Below are positions 22,694 through 30,947 of a stretch of DNA of 42,091 bases, piece by piece. The notes under the pieces were generated by a model. It was not told the DNA's origin. It did not search any database and saw only the letters and a list, made by a program, of their open reading frames with translations. Position 1 is the first letter of the stretch, and each line of letters opens with the position of its first letter. The DNA comes from a virus. A program made the translations under genes and the position numbers. The stretch is taken from positions 1-42,091 of IMG/VR virus record IMGVR_UViG_3300017917_001582. One strand, 5' to 3'.

Positions 22694-23288
22694 CTTTAAA
22701 AAATTGTTTAAAATCAAATGAAGGGTTTATATCTGTATAAATATTTGAAAAATTGGATTTACATACAATCCCCCTAAATTTAACAACTTTTTCTAGATAT
22801 CCTTGTGATGGGACCACCTGCTTGGGTATTTCATGTTTTTCACATAAAAATTGACACAAATTAGATATTGATTCTATTTGTGTAGGTGTGTAGTTATCCC
22901 AAAAATAATGATTTCTCCATGAACTCTTGAATGGTTCTGACCTATATGGGTCCCCAATCCAATTATTAAGAAATCCCGTGATTGTGTTTTTTGTTAACCA
23001 TCCTAAATTTTCAATGGCTATTTTTATAAATTGTTTGTCAACAAGTGGGTCATCGAATGTATTTGAATAATAATTCGTGTCATATATTTGATATATTGTA
23101 CCTAACTTTGTAATTACAAAATGCGGTACTTCCGAATACTGCCCATTGTTTCTGTATTCTAATTTTGAAATAAAATCGTCAATCCTTCTACCCGTATCGT
23201 ATAATAAAATCTGTGTTTTTTTTGTTTTTCTACGATTGACGTTTAATTTTTTATTATCTAATCTTTCTACGGTGTGAATTTCCAACAT
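22665..23288 (-). CDS. Degenerate N-acetylmuramoyl-L-alanine amidase-like protein
   Basis: A 207-residue protein resembling the amidase_2/peptidoglycan-recognition fold: TQILLYDTGRRIDDFI where active enzymes have an IHHTA-type strand, SEVPHFVITKLGTIYQIYDT (the HF-I...G-IYQ block), IAIENLGWL, and FRGIVCKSNFSNIYTDINPSFDF where active enzymes have GHxxxxxxxxDPGxxFxW. Two usual zinc ligands (the His of the first strand and of GHS) appear replaced by Tyr and Cys/Lys. So it may be inactive, bind peptidoglycan, or use another metal site. A lysis or tail-associated role is possible. Confidence 0.55.
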   Translation of the reverse strand: MLEIHTVERLDNKKLNVNRRKTKKTQILLYDTGRRIDDFISKLEYRNNGQYSEVPHFVITKLGTIYQIYDTNYYSNTFDDPLVDKQFIKIAIENLGWLTKNTITGFLNNWIGDPYRSEPFKSSWRNHYFWDNYTPTQIESISNLCQFLCEKHEIPKQVVPSQGYLEKVVKFRGIVCKSNFSNIYTDINPSFDFKQFFKDEQYKENRI

Positions 23289-23439
23289 TTCGAGTTACAG
23301 TTTTCTTGAGTGTCGATGTATTATTGTTTTGTGACTCCGTTTTATTTGAGGAATAATCGTAATCAAGATGCTCCCCACCCTCCTCCAAACCATCGTTTTG
23401 AGAACTTATTACTTCTAATTGGTACTCTGTTTCTAATAA
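23254..23439 (-). other. Probable -1 frame extension of the membrane protein
   Basis: The gap between the amidase-like start and the membrane-protein stop is fully open in the -1 frame for 61 codons, beginning [13 protein letters not shown] and ending HRRKIR before TAA at 23256-23254. The frames join at a ten-A run (23449-23440, T on the plus strand), whose A-AAA-AAA core is a classical slippery sequence. There is no ATG in the extension. Either programmed frameshifting, polymerase slippage or an assembly indel would fuse it to the upstream gene. It overlaps the amidase-like start by 35 bases. Confidence 0.55.
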
Positions 23440-24557
23440 TTTTTTTTTTCTTCGTCATCATTTGACGAAGTTTCTACATTTTGTTGTTCCTCAATTACCA
23501 TTACCGGTTCAGGGGTTGGACTCGGTGTTGGGGTTAGTGTTGGTTCAGGGGTTAGTGTTGGTTCAGGGGTTAGTGTTGGTTCAGGTGTCGGAATTATTAT
23601 TGATTCAGACGATGAGGTGGGTGTTGGAGTTGGTGTTGGTTCAGGGGTTAATGTTGGTTCAGATGTCGGAGTAGATGTCGGAGTAGATGTCGGAGTAGAT
23701 GTTGGTTCTTCAACTATTTGAATCTCGTTTGGTTGTATTAAATCAATAATTGGAGACTCCTCACTCATTGGTGTAAGATTCTCAAGAGATTGATCGTTTT
23801 CCCATTTATTTACAATTTCATCCTCATTGTCGGTAAGGATTTCTTCAACCACGGGTTGTTGAGTCTCAGGTTCGGTTTCAATTAAAGTTTTTTTTTCAGG
23901 TTCTTCGTTAGTATCGAGTTCCTCAACCAATGGTTTTTCTTCTGATTTTTGTTTCGAGTTTAAGAACTTTTCCAATTTTTCAAGTTCTTCATCGTTTAAT
24001 CTAACCTTGGAAACCTCACCGATAATATCCTTCGCATCTATTACAGGTATGTCCACACCAACCGGTTCGTTAACTTTTGTGGTTTCACTTTTATTCTCTT
24101 GTGTGAACTTAACCAACATGTGTAAGAAAGTTAATGATATTATGGGTAACATACCTCCAGCAAAAAATGCTAAGAATCTTTTGTGTCCAACATAATCATT
24201 AACATCCACACCCATAAATTCAACCAATGGGGAAACTAATTCAACCCAAGATTTAAATTCCGTTGAATTTATATCAATATACGAGTATGCAAAATAAATG
24301 TTACCAATAAATTGAATAAGGGTAACAATACCAAACGGAAAATATACTTTTCTACCCATATTAGCCGAAATTGCCGCAAGTGCTGAAAGTGCGGCGATTT
24401 CAATACCAACAGAAAGATATATTGACCATGTTACTGGATTAGAAATACCATACCATTTTGTTACGTGTGATATAGATACCACCGCAACTGTTATGATTGG
24501 TATTAAAAACGATAAAATAATTATCGTTCTATAATTTTTGTTAAACCAATTTTTCAT
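23433..24557 (-). CDS. Four-helix membrane protein with Pro-Thr repeat tail
   Basis: A 374-residue protein as read. Residues 1-160 hold about four hydrophobic helices (around 12-30, 45-64, 76-95 and 129-148). The rest is an acidic cytoplasmic or periplasmic tail with a long Pro-Thr-rich repeat region (about 282-350, [21 protein letters not shown] units). The end as annotated (EEKKNY) is created by a stop just after a ten-A run; in the -1 frame it would continue 61 residues. The start overlaps the stop of the next upstream gene by 4 bases. A membrane-tethered extensible linker is the only clear property; function unknown. Confidence 0.65.
   Translation of the reverse strand: MKNWFNKNYRTIIILSFLIPIITVAVVSISHVTKWYGISNPVTWSIYLSVGIEIAALSALAAISANMGRKVYFPFGIVTLIQFIGNIYFAYSYIDINSTEFKSWVELVSPLVEFMGVDVNDYVGHKRFLAFFAGGMLPIISLTFLHMLVKFTQENKSETTKVNEPVGVDIPVIDAKDIIGEVSKVRLNDEELEKLEKFLNSKQKSEEKPLVEELDTNEEPEKKTLIETEPETQQPVVEEILTDNEDEIVNKWENDQSLENLTPMSEESPIIDLIQPNEIQIVEEPTSTPTSTPTSTPTSEPTLTPEPTPTPTPTSSSESIIIPTPEPTLTPEPTLTPEPTLTPTPSPTPEPVMVIEEQQNVETSSNDDEEKKNY
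23505..23712 (-). repeat. Tandem repeats encoding Pro-Thr linker
   Basis: Degenerate tandem repeats in the membrane-protein gene. Near 23527-23592 an 18-base unit (encoding TLTPEP) recurs about three times almost exactly, and near 23662-23703 a 12-base unit (GATGTCGGAGTA on the plus strand, encoding TSTP) recurs three times. Similar GT/GG-rich repeats occur in the adhesin genes at 38508-38718, 39019-39084, 41449-41513 and 42026-42091. Confidence 0.8.
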
Positions 24558-24841
24558 TTAATACTTTTTTCCAATGTACTTATTTCGTTATCAATTTGTG
24601 TTTGTCTTTGAACGTCTAATATTTTTCTATCAGTCGCTTGAATCATTCTTTTCTCAGATTTTAATCCCTCAATTTTAAGTCTGGTTTCCAATTCTGTTTT
24701 GGTGTAAGTAGAATCCTTTATCGTCTCGATTTCTTTTCTCATTTTAGACAATTCTCTACCATCCCCACAAGCCTTAAAGAATGATAATAATGTAATAACA
24801 AATACAATGATTACAAAGTTGTTTTCAATAAATTTTTTCAT
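24554..24841 (-). CDS. Membrane-anchored coiled-coil protein
   Basis: A 95-residue protein: one N-terminal hydrophobic helix (residues 8-23), then KACGDGRE, then a charged coiled coil (about 29-95). The layout (inner-membrane anchor plus periplasmic coiled coil) resembles i-spanins, and it lies two genes from the amidase-like protein, but lysis function is not proven. The helix-then-K/R-x-C-G pattern is shared with the 26162-26788 protein. Its stop overlaps the next gene by 4 bases. Confidence 0.55.
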   Translation of the reverse strand: MKKFIENNFVIIVFVITLLSFFKACGDGRELSKMRKEIETIKDSTYTKTELETRLKIEGLKSEKRMIQATDRKILDVQRQTQIDNEISTLEKSIK

Positions 24842-24852
24842 AACTTTTTTTA

Positions 24853-25662
24853 CTATAAATAATTTAATAATCCGTAACTCTCGTTACGTAATTTTTTTAA
24901 TGCCTTGTCCCTAAGCTGTCTTACTCTTTCTTTAGTACATCCGAACTCTTCACCTAAGTCTTCCAAGTTCATTTCAACACCATTCAAACCATACGATTTT
25001 TCAATTATTATTTTTTCTCTATCATCCAAAACAGATAATATAATTGAAACCTTTTTACGAATCTCGTCCTTGGTATTTAAAATGTCTTCTGGGTTCTCGG
25101 CGTTTGGGTTAATAATGAAGTCGATTAGTTGATCTCCGTCTTCATTTATTTCTTCATGAAGATTAATACAATGTGGTAATACGATTTCAGAATCATTTCC
25201 TAACGTACCAACATAAAAGTTATCATCTGAATTAGATTCTTCCTTTCTTCTTTTTTGATTCTCCTGTATGATGTTGGTCGGTAGTCTTATTATTCTTGAA
25301 TTCTCATTAAGAGAAGACATTATAGATTGTTTTATCCACCAAACGGCATATGATATAAATTTGTTACCGCTGTTTGGGTCAAACTTTTCCGCCGCTTTGA
25401 TTAAACCAATATTACCTTCAGAAATTAAATCAATTAATTCCATCCCGTTATTCTGATAACCTTTAGCAACACTAATAACAAATCTTAAATTACCCAAAAT
25501 CAACTCATTTAAAAGTTCAAATCTTTTTTCCTTTGTTAGGTCCACACTATTCAACAATTTGAATATTTCATCTTGTCTTTCGTGGGTTATCACTTTAATT
25601 TTTCTTATGTCTTTAATATAAGATTGAATATCTTCGGATGTAATTAAAATTGATTTGTTCAT
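24853..25662 (-). CDS. RpoD-like RNA polymerase sigma factor
   Basis: A 269-residue sigma-70 factor. Residues 9-40 resemble region 1.2 (YIKDIRKIKVITHERQDEIF, as in the YLxEIGKVxLLTxEEE of Bacteroidetes RpoD). Region 2 runs NLRFVISVAKGYQNNGMELI, then LISEGNIGLIKAAEKFDP, then KFISYAVWWIKQSIM (about 54-112). RIIRLPTNI starts region 3. Region 4 has LDDREKIIIEKSYGLNG and EFGCTKERVRQLRDKALKKL. Much closer to a housekeeping sigma than to T4 gp55, and it probably directs host polymerase to phage promoters of Bacteroidetes type. It is upstream of the membrane-protein genes. Confidence 0.93.
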   Translation of the reverse strand: MNKSILITSEDIQSYIKDIRKIKVITHERQDEIFKLLNSVDLTKEKRFELLNELILGNLRFVISVAKGYQNNGMELIDLISEGNIGLIKAAEKFDPNSGNKFISYAVWWIKQSIMSSLNENSRIIRLPTNIIQENQKRRKEESNSDDNFYVGTLGNDSEIVLPHCINLHEEINEDGDQLIDFIINPNAENPEDILNTKDEIRKKVSIILSVLDDREKIIIEKSYGLNGVEMNLEDLGEEFGCTKERVRQLRDKALKKLRNESYGLLNYL

Positions 25663-25695
25663 AATTTCGTGTTTAATAAAGGTAGTAAAAAAAAA

Positions 25696-26157
25696 TTAAA
25701 TATTGAAGTTGTCTAAGAACTTTTTTTCAACAGATGTTAAACTTTCAACACCAAAATGTTTGATTTTTTCCAATATCACATCTAAATCAAGTTCTTTGTT
25801 TGTGGGTATCTTTTCAGGTTTTTTTTCATATTCAAGTAATAGTGATGTGTGTTCTTCAGCTATTTTGAACATGAAGTCTCTTAATTGTATTGGTAAATTT
25901 GCGGTATATATACTTTCTCTTTCAAATAAAAAGTAAAATTTAACTATTTCTGTTGGTATTGCATCCTTCAAATTGTTTGACAATTCTTTTCTCTCTATAT
26001 CGGATTCAAAAATCACGATTATGTTATTTGTGCTACCCTCAATAACATACCTAACCTTGTTAATACCTGTTGTATTTCCAAGAATATCAAGACAAAAAAA
26101 TTCAATATCTTCCCGATCAATAAAATCAGAATAGACAAATAGTAGAAATGTTTTCAT
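25696..26157 (-). CDS. Hypothetical protein with DUF6576-like C-terminal tail
   Basis: A 153-residue soluble protein. The body is alpha/beta (FLLFVYSDFIDREDIEFFCL, YVIEGSTNNIIVIFESD). The C-terminal 30 residues (DVILEKIKHFGVESLTSVEK then KFLDNF) match the LDxILDKIxxxGxxSLTxxEKxFL motif common at the C-termini of Bacteroidetes proteins such as rhomboid-like proteins, which I know as DUF6576. That supports gene exchange with a Bacteroidetes host. Function unknown. Confidence 0.55.
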   Translation of the reverse strand: MKTFLLFVYSDFIDREDIEFFCLDILGNTTGINKVRYVIEGSTNNIIVIFESDIERKELSNNLKDAIPTEIVKFYFLFERESIYTANLPIQLRDFMFKIAEEHTSLLLEYEKKPEKIPTNKELDLDVILEKIKHFGVESLTSVEKKFLDNFNI

Positions 26158-26161
26158 TCGT

Positions 26162-26788
26162 TTACTTTTTTAGTCTAATTTTCCATTGTAAACCACCCCC
26201 AACATATGGGGAAGTTCCATTGGTTGTGCTCATTAAACCAATATTAAAATTGTACATTTTATCGGTTTTTGTTTTTAATGTTGTTGCTAATCCAACCGAT
26301 CCTATAACATCAACTTTATTTATCTGTGTGTTAAAACCAATATATACTTGGTTTTTTGGTAATTCCTTAACAATTTTAGTGTCGGTTATTTTGATTTTGT
26401 TGATCTTACTTTCCCAAACCCTTGTACGTATTTTGTTCATTTGTAAAGTGTCGGAAACTACCACAAAACCAAGTGAATCGTCCAATTTTAAACTGTCTTT
26501 AAAAACATTCATTGCTAAATAATTTCTTACCATTTCCATAGTGTCAAATGACATCGGTAAAGGTACGTAAATTGTTGTGTCGTGATAAATATCTTTACCT
26601 TTTTTTGTCACAATTTTTTCCACAGGAACATATTCTGTATCTACTTCATGTTTTAATAGTTCGTAATCTTTACCATTCACATTTATAATATCACCAGGTT
26701 TGTCACCACCAGAACACATACGGGTCAATAATAATGTTACACCCAACACAATTATTAACAATGTTTTTAAATCAAATTTCATGAGCAT
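26162..26788 (-). CDS. Membrane-anchored periplasmic protein
   Basis: A 208-residue protein with one N-terminal hydrophobic helix (about residues 8-22), followed by RMCSGGDKPGD. The middle is helical or extended with many Lys/Asp, and the last ~60 residues (QVYIGFNTQINKVDVIGSVG ... PYVGGGLQWKIRLKK) read as amphipathic beta strands, like a small barrel or a fibre domain. Start could be the ATG two codons in. The Cys after the helix could be lipidated but has no proper lipobox. Possibly an envelope or lysis protein; unknown. Confidence 0.5.
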   Translation of the reverse strand: MLMKFDLKTLLIIVLGVTLLLTRMCSGGDKPGDIINVNGKDYELLKHEVDTEYVPVEKIVTKKGKDIYHDTTIYVPLPMSFDTMEMVRNYLAMNVFKDSLKLDDSLGFVVVSDTLQMNKIRTRVWESKINKIKITDTKIVKELPKNQVYIGFNTQINKVDVIGSVGLATTLKTKTDKMYNFNIGLMSTTNGTSPYVGGGLQWKIRLKK

Positions 26789-26818
26789 CTATTTTCTAGA
26801 TAAATACTCATGAAATTG

Positions 26819-27493
26819 TTATTTTCTTTTTGATATGATCTCATCAATTATACCATAGTCAAGTGCTTCTTGTGAAGATAACCACAAATCTCTTGAAGCG
26901 TCTTTCATTACTGTTTTAGCGGGTTTATTACAATATCCACCAAGTAATTCAAATAGAGTTTCGTTTAATTTCTTCCATTCTTTCATTGAAATTTCCGCAT
27001 CTTGTATGTTACCTTCAAAACCACCAGAAGACTGGTGTAACATGGTTCTTGAAAATCTTAATGAACACCTTTTACCCTTTGTACCTGCACCCAATAGAAT
27101 TGAACCCATTGATGCCGCCATACCGGTGTTCACTGTTCTAATGTCTGAATTTATATAATCCATAACATCAACCATGGATAATCCTGATTTAACAGAACCA
27201 CCAGGACTATCAATGTGCATGGTTATATCGTTATTATCTATACTATCCAAAAACATTAATTGGGCTTGTACCATTGTTGACATGTGGTCGTTTACAACAC
27301 CAGCAACCCAAATGATTCTTTCCATCATTAATCTTGAAAATACGTCAATTTGAGTTACGTTAAGTTGTCTTTCTTCCAAAACGTAAGGTGTTAAACTATC
27401 TTCAATTCTTTGTTTGTGGTAATGTAGTTGTAATCCACTGATACCTTTGTCTTTGGCGTATAAACCAAAATCCTTTAACTCTTTAGAATTCAT
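26819..27493 (-). CDS. ClpP-like serine protease
   Basis: A 224-residue S14-family peptidase. The catalytic triad is intact: Ser128 in GMAASMGSILL, His153 in SRTMLHQSSGG and Asp202 in ASRDLWLSSQEALDYGIID. HIDSPGGSV (93-101) is the substrate-binding strand. It is longer at the N-terminus (about 45 extra residues) than host ClpP (~195), so it may lack the usual N-terminal loops that contact ClpX. No prohead protease of T4 gp21 type is in the window, so it could be the head maturation protease or could alter host proteolysis. Confidence 0.9.
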   Translation of the reverse strand: MNSKELKDFGLYAKDKGISGLQLHYHKQRIEDSLTPYVLEERQLNVTQIDVFSRLMMERIIWVAGVVNDHMSTMVQAQLMFLDSIDNNDITMHIDSPGGSVKSGLSMVDVMDYINSDIRTVNTGMAASMGSILLGAGTKGKRCSLRFSRTMLHQSSGGFEGNIQDAEISMKEWKKLNETLFELLGGYCNKPAKTVMKDASRDLWLSSQEALDYGIIDEIISKRK

Positions 27494-27538
27494 AATTGTA
27501 TTGTTTTATTTTAAAAATTATAGTAAAAAAAATTGTGT

Positions 27539-29878
27539 CTAAGAAATTTTTGGTGTGATAAAATCGATTGAACTAACGTTTTCTTCTTTCTTAACCATCA
27601 CAATATTGTCTGACCAATTTCTAATCAGAGGGTTATGTGAAATTACGAATATGTGATCAAAATATGTTTTAATCTTTTTGAAAAATTCTCCAACCATTTC
27701 TAAGTTTTCATCTGCTATTTTACCAAAAACCTCGTCCATCACAACAATGTTGGGTTTAGGTAACGATGAGATTTTAGTTAACACACTTCTCAATGCGAGT
27801 GATGATATTGTTCTTTCGTATCCGGATCCAGAATTCAATGGTTTAACAACTCGGGTTTCTGTATCTATCATTAAAAACTCAACCTCATTTTTCTCGTTGA
27901 TGTTTAATTCCAATATGAAGTAACAACTATCAACCAATAAACGATACAACTCTTGATTAATTAATGGAATCATGTTCTTCAAAATAACCTTTGATATTCC
28001 GTTTTTACCATAAATCGTCAAGTATATTTTGAATATGTTTAACGTATCGTTTTCAATTTTTATTTTCTTAATCAATTCATTGTTTATCCTGATCTTATCT
28101 TTTATTGAAAGGATTTCGTTTCGTTTTCTCTCAATCAAAATATTGTTTTGTGATATTGTACCTTTTAAAGATTCAATTCTACTTTTTAACGTAATTAACT
28201 CCGCATCTATTTTTATGTTCTCATCAAGCTTTTGTTTGTTACGTTCATACAAATCAAGTTTTAACTTTTTAGAGTCAATCTCAAGTTGTTTTTGTTCAAT
28301 CTCAAGTTCGTACTTAGTTTTTCTTAATTTGTTTCTTTCGTAATTATCGTATTCCGATTTTAATTCATTAAACTTTGTTTCTTTTTTCTGTAACTCATCA
28401 AGTTTTTTACTGTTCTCTTCTTGTATCTTTTTTAAAGACTCGATTAGTTCTTTTATTTTGTTAATTTCATCGGTATGGTCAACGTCATCAAGAGCTCTTT
28501 TACATGTTGGACATATTTCACCCTCTTCTAATTGTTTAACCAACTTCTCATTTCTACCAATAGCATCAAAATTAACTTTACCCTCAACCAAAAGACCATT
28601 TATTTCGTCTTTTAACAACTTATGTTCGTCTTCAAGGTAATATTCTGAAGGTTCCTTAACTATAACCGAGTTTGAGTTTGTTTGTGCTGCGGTTTTTAGT
28701 TTATTTAGGTTATCAATATCGGCGTTTATTTGGGATACGTTTGTTTTTATCAGTTCGGGGTCAATGTCGTTGTTTCTCTTTGATAAAACATTATCCTTTT
28801 CTTCTTCTAACTTTAATAAGTTTTTTGTTGCTTGGTCAAGTTCAAGTGTTAGTGTTTGTATTTTACCATCAATCTCGTCAATTTGTTCCGCAAACCCTTC
28901 AATTTGTGTTTCTAAATCAACAATATTGTGCTCATTTGATACTAACTTTTTACCCCAATTACTTTGTATGGTTTTACATATTTCTTCCTTTTGTTTTAGA
29001 ATATCTAAACCCAAAAACTTAGTCAATATTTGTCCTCTTGCTGTTGGTTTTGATTCAATCAACTCTTCAAGGTTATAACCAGTTGTTAAAATAGTTGATA
29101 AGAAGTCTTCTTCGGTACCGATAGCGTTTGTTATAAATGTTTCAGTCTCTCTTCTCTGTTCACCAGATAAGTTTTCTATCTCACCTTTTGAGTTTATTTT
29201 ATAAAACTCTAATTTGTTAGTTACATTATAATCACCTGATTTAGATTTTTTCCGGGTACTATTTCTTTCAATAATATAATCATCACCATCAATAGTAACA
29301 TGTCCTTTAACAAATACTTCGTCATCGTTTGTGAATCTATTGAATATCTCAATGTTTGTTTTGGTTTTCGTTGTCTTATTAAAGAAAAGAAACATCAATA
29401 AGTCCACTGTTGCAGTTGATTTTCCACCAAAGTTTTTAGGTGTTGATTCAACAACAGTTATACCGGGTAAATCGGTAAACTCAATAGTGTTATTTTGTCC
29501 ATACGATAAGAAATTTGAAAACTCTACTTTCTTTATGTACCACTTATTGTATTTAACTTTATTACCATTTTGATTTAATAGTTCCTCATTTACTTTGTTA
29601 TCTAAACTATTAATCCTGTCCCATACAACATCAATTTTGTTTTCATCAATGAAATCTTTCATCAATGTTTTTTGATATTCTGCGTCTGTGATGTTCTCCG
29701 AAAAGTCTAAAGATTTTAACTTAGTCTGCTCGGTGTTAGAAATTGTTTTGGTAATAATTTGAACATGTTTTGTGTTATATTTTTTTTGGAAGTAAGCCTT
29801 AACCCTGTTTATTTTTTCTTGTGTGAAATTTTCAGGAGTATCTTGCCAACTAACTTTTATGTGCGGATTATTATACAT
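27539..29878 (-). CDS. SbcC/Rad50-like recombination nuclease subunit (T4 gp46 type)
   Basis: A 779-residue SMC-like ATPase. An extra N-terminal segment (1-115) precedes the core. The core starts at FSNFLSYGQNNTIEFTDLPG, with a P-loop-like STPKNFGGKSTATVDLL. Long coiled coils flank a zinc hook, EICPTCKRAL (about residue 450). The signature motif is NSGSGYERTISSLALRS, Walker B is NIVVMDEVFGKI and the switch is HIFVISHNPL. The first Gly of the usual GxNGxGKS loop is Pro here, a deviation from the canonical P-loop. With gp47-like protein it would form the exonuclease for recombination-dependent replication. Confidence 0.9.
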   Translation of the reverse strand: MYNNPHIKVSWQDTPENFTQEKINRVKAYFQKKYNTKHVQIITKTISNTEQTKLKSLDFSENITDAEYQKTLMKDFIDENKIDVVWDRINSLDNKVNEELLNQNGNKVKYNKWYIKKVEFSNFLSYGQNNTIEFTDLPGITVVESTPKNFGGKSTATVDLLMFLFFNKTTKTKTNIEIFNRFTNDDEVFVKGHVTIDGDDYIIERNSTRKKSKSGDYNVTNKLEFYKINSKGEIENLSGEQRRETETFITNAIGTEEDFLSTILTTGYNLEELIESKPTARGQILTKFLGLDILKQKEEICKTIQSNWGKKLVSNEHNIVDLETQIEGFAEQIDEIDGKIQTLTLELDQATKNLLKLEEEKDNVLSKRNNDIDPELIKTNVSQINADIDNLNKLKTAAQTNSNSVIVKEPSEYYLEDEHKLLKDEINGLLVEGKVNFDAIGRNEKLVKQLEEGEICPTCKRALDDVDHTDEINKIKELIESLKKIQEENSKKLDELQKKETKFNELKSEYDNYERNKLRKTKYELEIEQKQLEIDSKKLKLDLYERNKQKLDENIKIDAELITLKSRIESLKGTISQNNILIERKRNEILSIKDKIRINNELIKKIKIENDTLNIFKIYLTIYGKNGISKVILKNMIPLINQELYRLLVDSCYFILELNINEKNEVEFLMIDTETRVVKPLNSGSGYERTISSLALRSVLTKISSLPKPNIVVMDEVFGKIADENLEMVGEFFKKIKTYFDHIFVISHNPLIRNWSDNIVMVKKEENVSSIDFITPKIS

Positions 29879-30557
29879 TGTTATTTATATTATTTTGTTT
29901 TGCAAATATGATTTCATTCACTCTTCGTCTTGCGTATTCATTTTCCATATCCGATAATTCTTTTTGTGTGGGTCCACAATATGGTCCATTTTCCAACCAC
30001 TCTCCGTTTAGTTGTCTGTTAAATGTTCGGACATGTTCTTTTGGAACACATATCCAATCTTCGGGATTATCACTATTACTAACCTTTTTATCAAAAACGT
30101 ATTTAACTTTTTTTTCGTCTCTTATGACTGAAGCATCCACTAAACAAATTTGATCCATCTGAGCATTTACTCTAAAATAAATGTTCTTTTCGAATCCTGT
30201 GTGTGTTTCCTTATATTTACCATAGTTTTTTATGGACCATTCCCCCAATCCAAAGTAATGCCATTTCCAATTTTGTATGTTAAGTGTGGAAAACCCAAGA
30301 TTAAAAATGTCTTGTTGAGGTCCTACCCATCTATCCCCATTCCATGATGCGTTTTCACCTTCAGCACCCCATGTTGGGTCGTTTTCACAAATTAAATCAA
30401 TACCGAATTCAACACCACCAACAAACTTTAAACCTAGTGTATTTAATTTTTCAGCGAACTCAATAAAAAGTTTTCTCATTTCCTCATCATCAAATGGGTC
30501 TCGAATTACTTCACCGTTTATTCTTACATATCTAAAATTTCTTTTTTGTTTTGACAT
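29871..30557 (-). CDS. Conserved hypothetical protein in recombination operon
   Basis: About 228 residues from the ATG at 30557 (MSKQKRNFRYVRI), 1 base after the preceding stop; an upstream in-frame ATG adds 8 residues. Trp- and Gly-rich middle (WGAEGENASWNGDRWVGPQ, NWKWHYFGLGEWSIKNYG), probably beta-rich. No nuclease or ATPase motif recognised. Its last codons overlap the gp46-like start by 8 bases, so it is probably translated together with the recombination nuclease. Function unknown. Confidence 0.6.
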   Translation of the reverse strand: MSKQKRNFRYVRINGEVIRDPFDDEEMRKLFIEFAEKLNTLGLKFVGGVEFGIDLICENDPTWGAEGENASWNGDRWVGPQQDIFNLGFSTLNIQNWKWHYFGLGEWSIKNYGKYKETHTGFEKNIYFRVNAQMDQICLVDASVIRDEKKVKYVFDKKVSNSDNPEDWICVPKEHVRTFNRQLNGEWLENGPYCGPTQKELSDMENEYARRRVNEIIFAKQNNINNNV

Positions 30558-30558
30558 G

Positions 30559-30900
30559 TTATTTAATCCTACTTTCTTCAAAAAACTCGATTATGGCATT
30601 GATTGCCCATACCGCCCCTGCGGTAAACATTCCATCGAAAAAGATCGTAAACACCGGGTTTATCCCAAAAGTTGTTGACATACCACCCAAACAAACTGAG
30701 AAGAAAAATCCCACCCATGTTGATGTACACAACATACAACTTATTAAACCAGAAATGAATTTACCTAAACCATTAAAGGGAATATATTCATTTGAGCCCC
30801 AAGAATGGATTTTGTTTCTTAAACTTTCAAAGATTGATCCGTATACTAATATGGTACTCATACCATATGCAGCAATAATCCAAATTATTATTTTTTCCAT
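30559..30900 (-). CDS. DUF1360-like membrane protein
   Basis: A 113-residue protein with about three or four hydrophobic helices. The segment LGKFISGLISCMLCTSTWVGFFFS (about residues 46-69) with C-x-x-C-x-x-x-W is the hallmark of DUF1360-type membrane proteins (L.C..C...W.G). The N-terminus has GMSTILVYGSIFESLR. No enzymatic residue known for this family. It has its own promoter-like sequence upstream and is followed by the recombination genes. Confidence 0.6.
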   Translation of the reverse strand: MEKIIIWIIAAYGMSTILVYGSIFESLRNKIHSWGSNEYIPFNGLGKFISGLISCMLCTSTWVGFFFSVCLGGMSTTFGINPVFTIFFDGMFTAGAVWAINAIIEFFEESRIK

Positions 30901-30915
30901 ATGTGTTAATTTTAT

Positions 30916-30947
30916 AAAAAATACAAAATTTTTTTCAATTAAACAAA
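30916..30947 (-). promoter_or_regulatory. Candidate promoter for the 30900 operon
   Basis: On the minus strand TTTG (30947-30944), a 20-base spacer and TATTTTTT (30923-30916) match the Bacteroidetes promoter with one mismatch in the -7 box. It fills the 47-base intergenic gap and ends 15 bases before the ATG at 30900. Confidence 0.4.

Noticed and set aside
23527-23703. CRISPR-like short repeats
   Set aside because: The units are directly tandem, have no spacers and lie in a coding frame as Pro-Thr linkers.
27678-29573. Several plus-strand open frames of 60-116 codons
   Set aside because: They are antisense to the gp46-like ATPase, whose full motif set is on the minus strand; their products are Ser/Phe-rich shadows.
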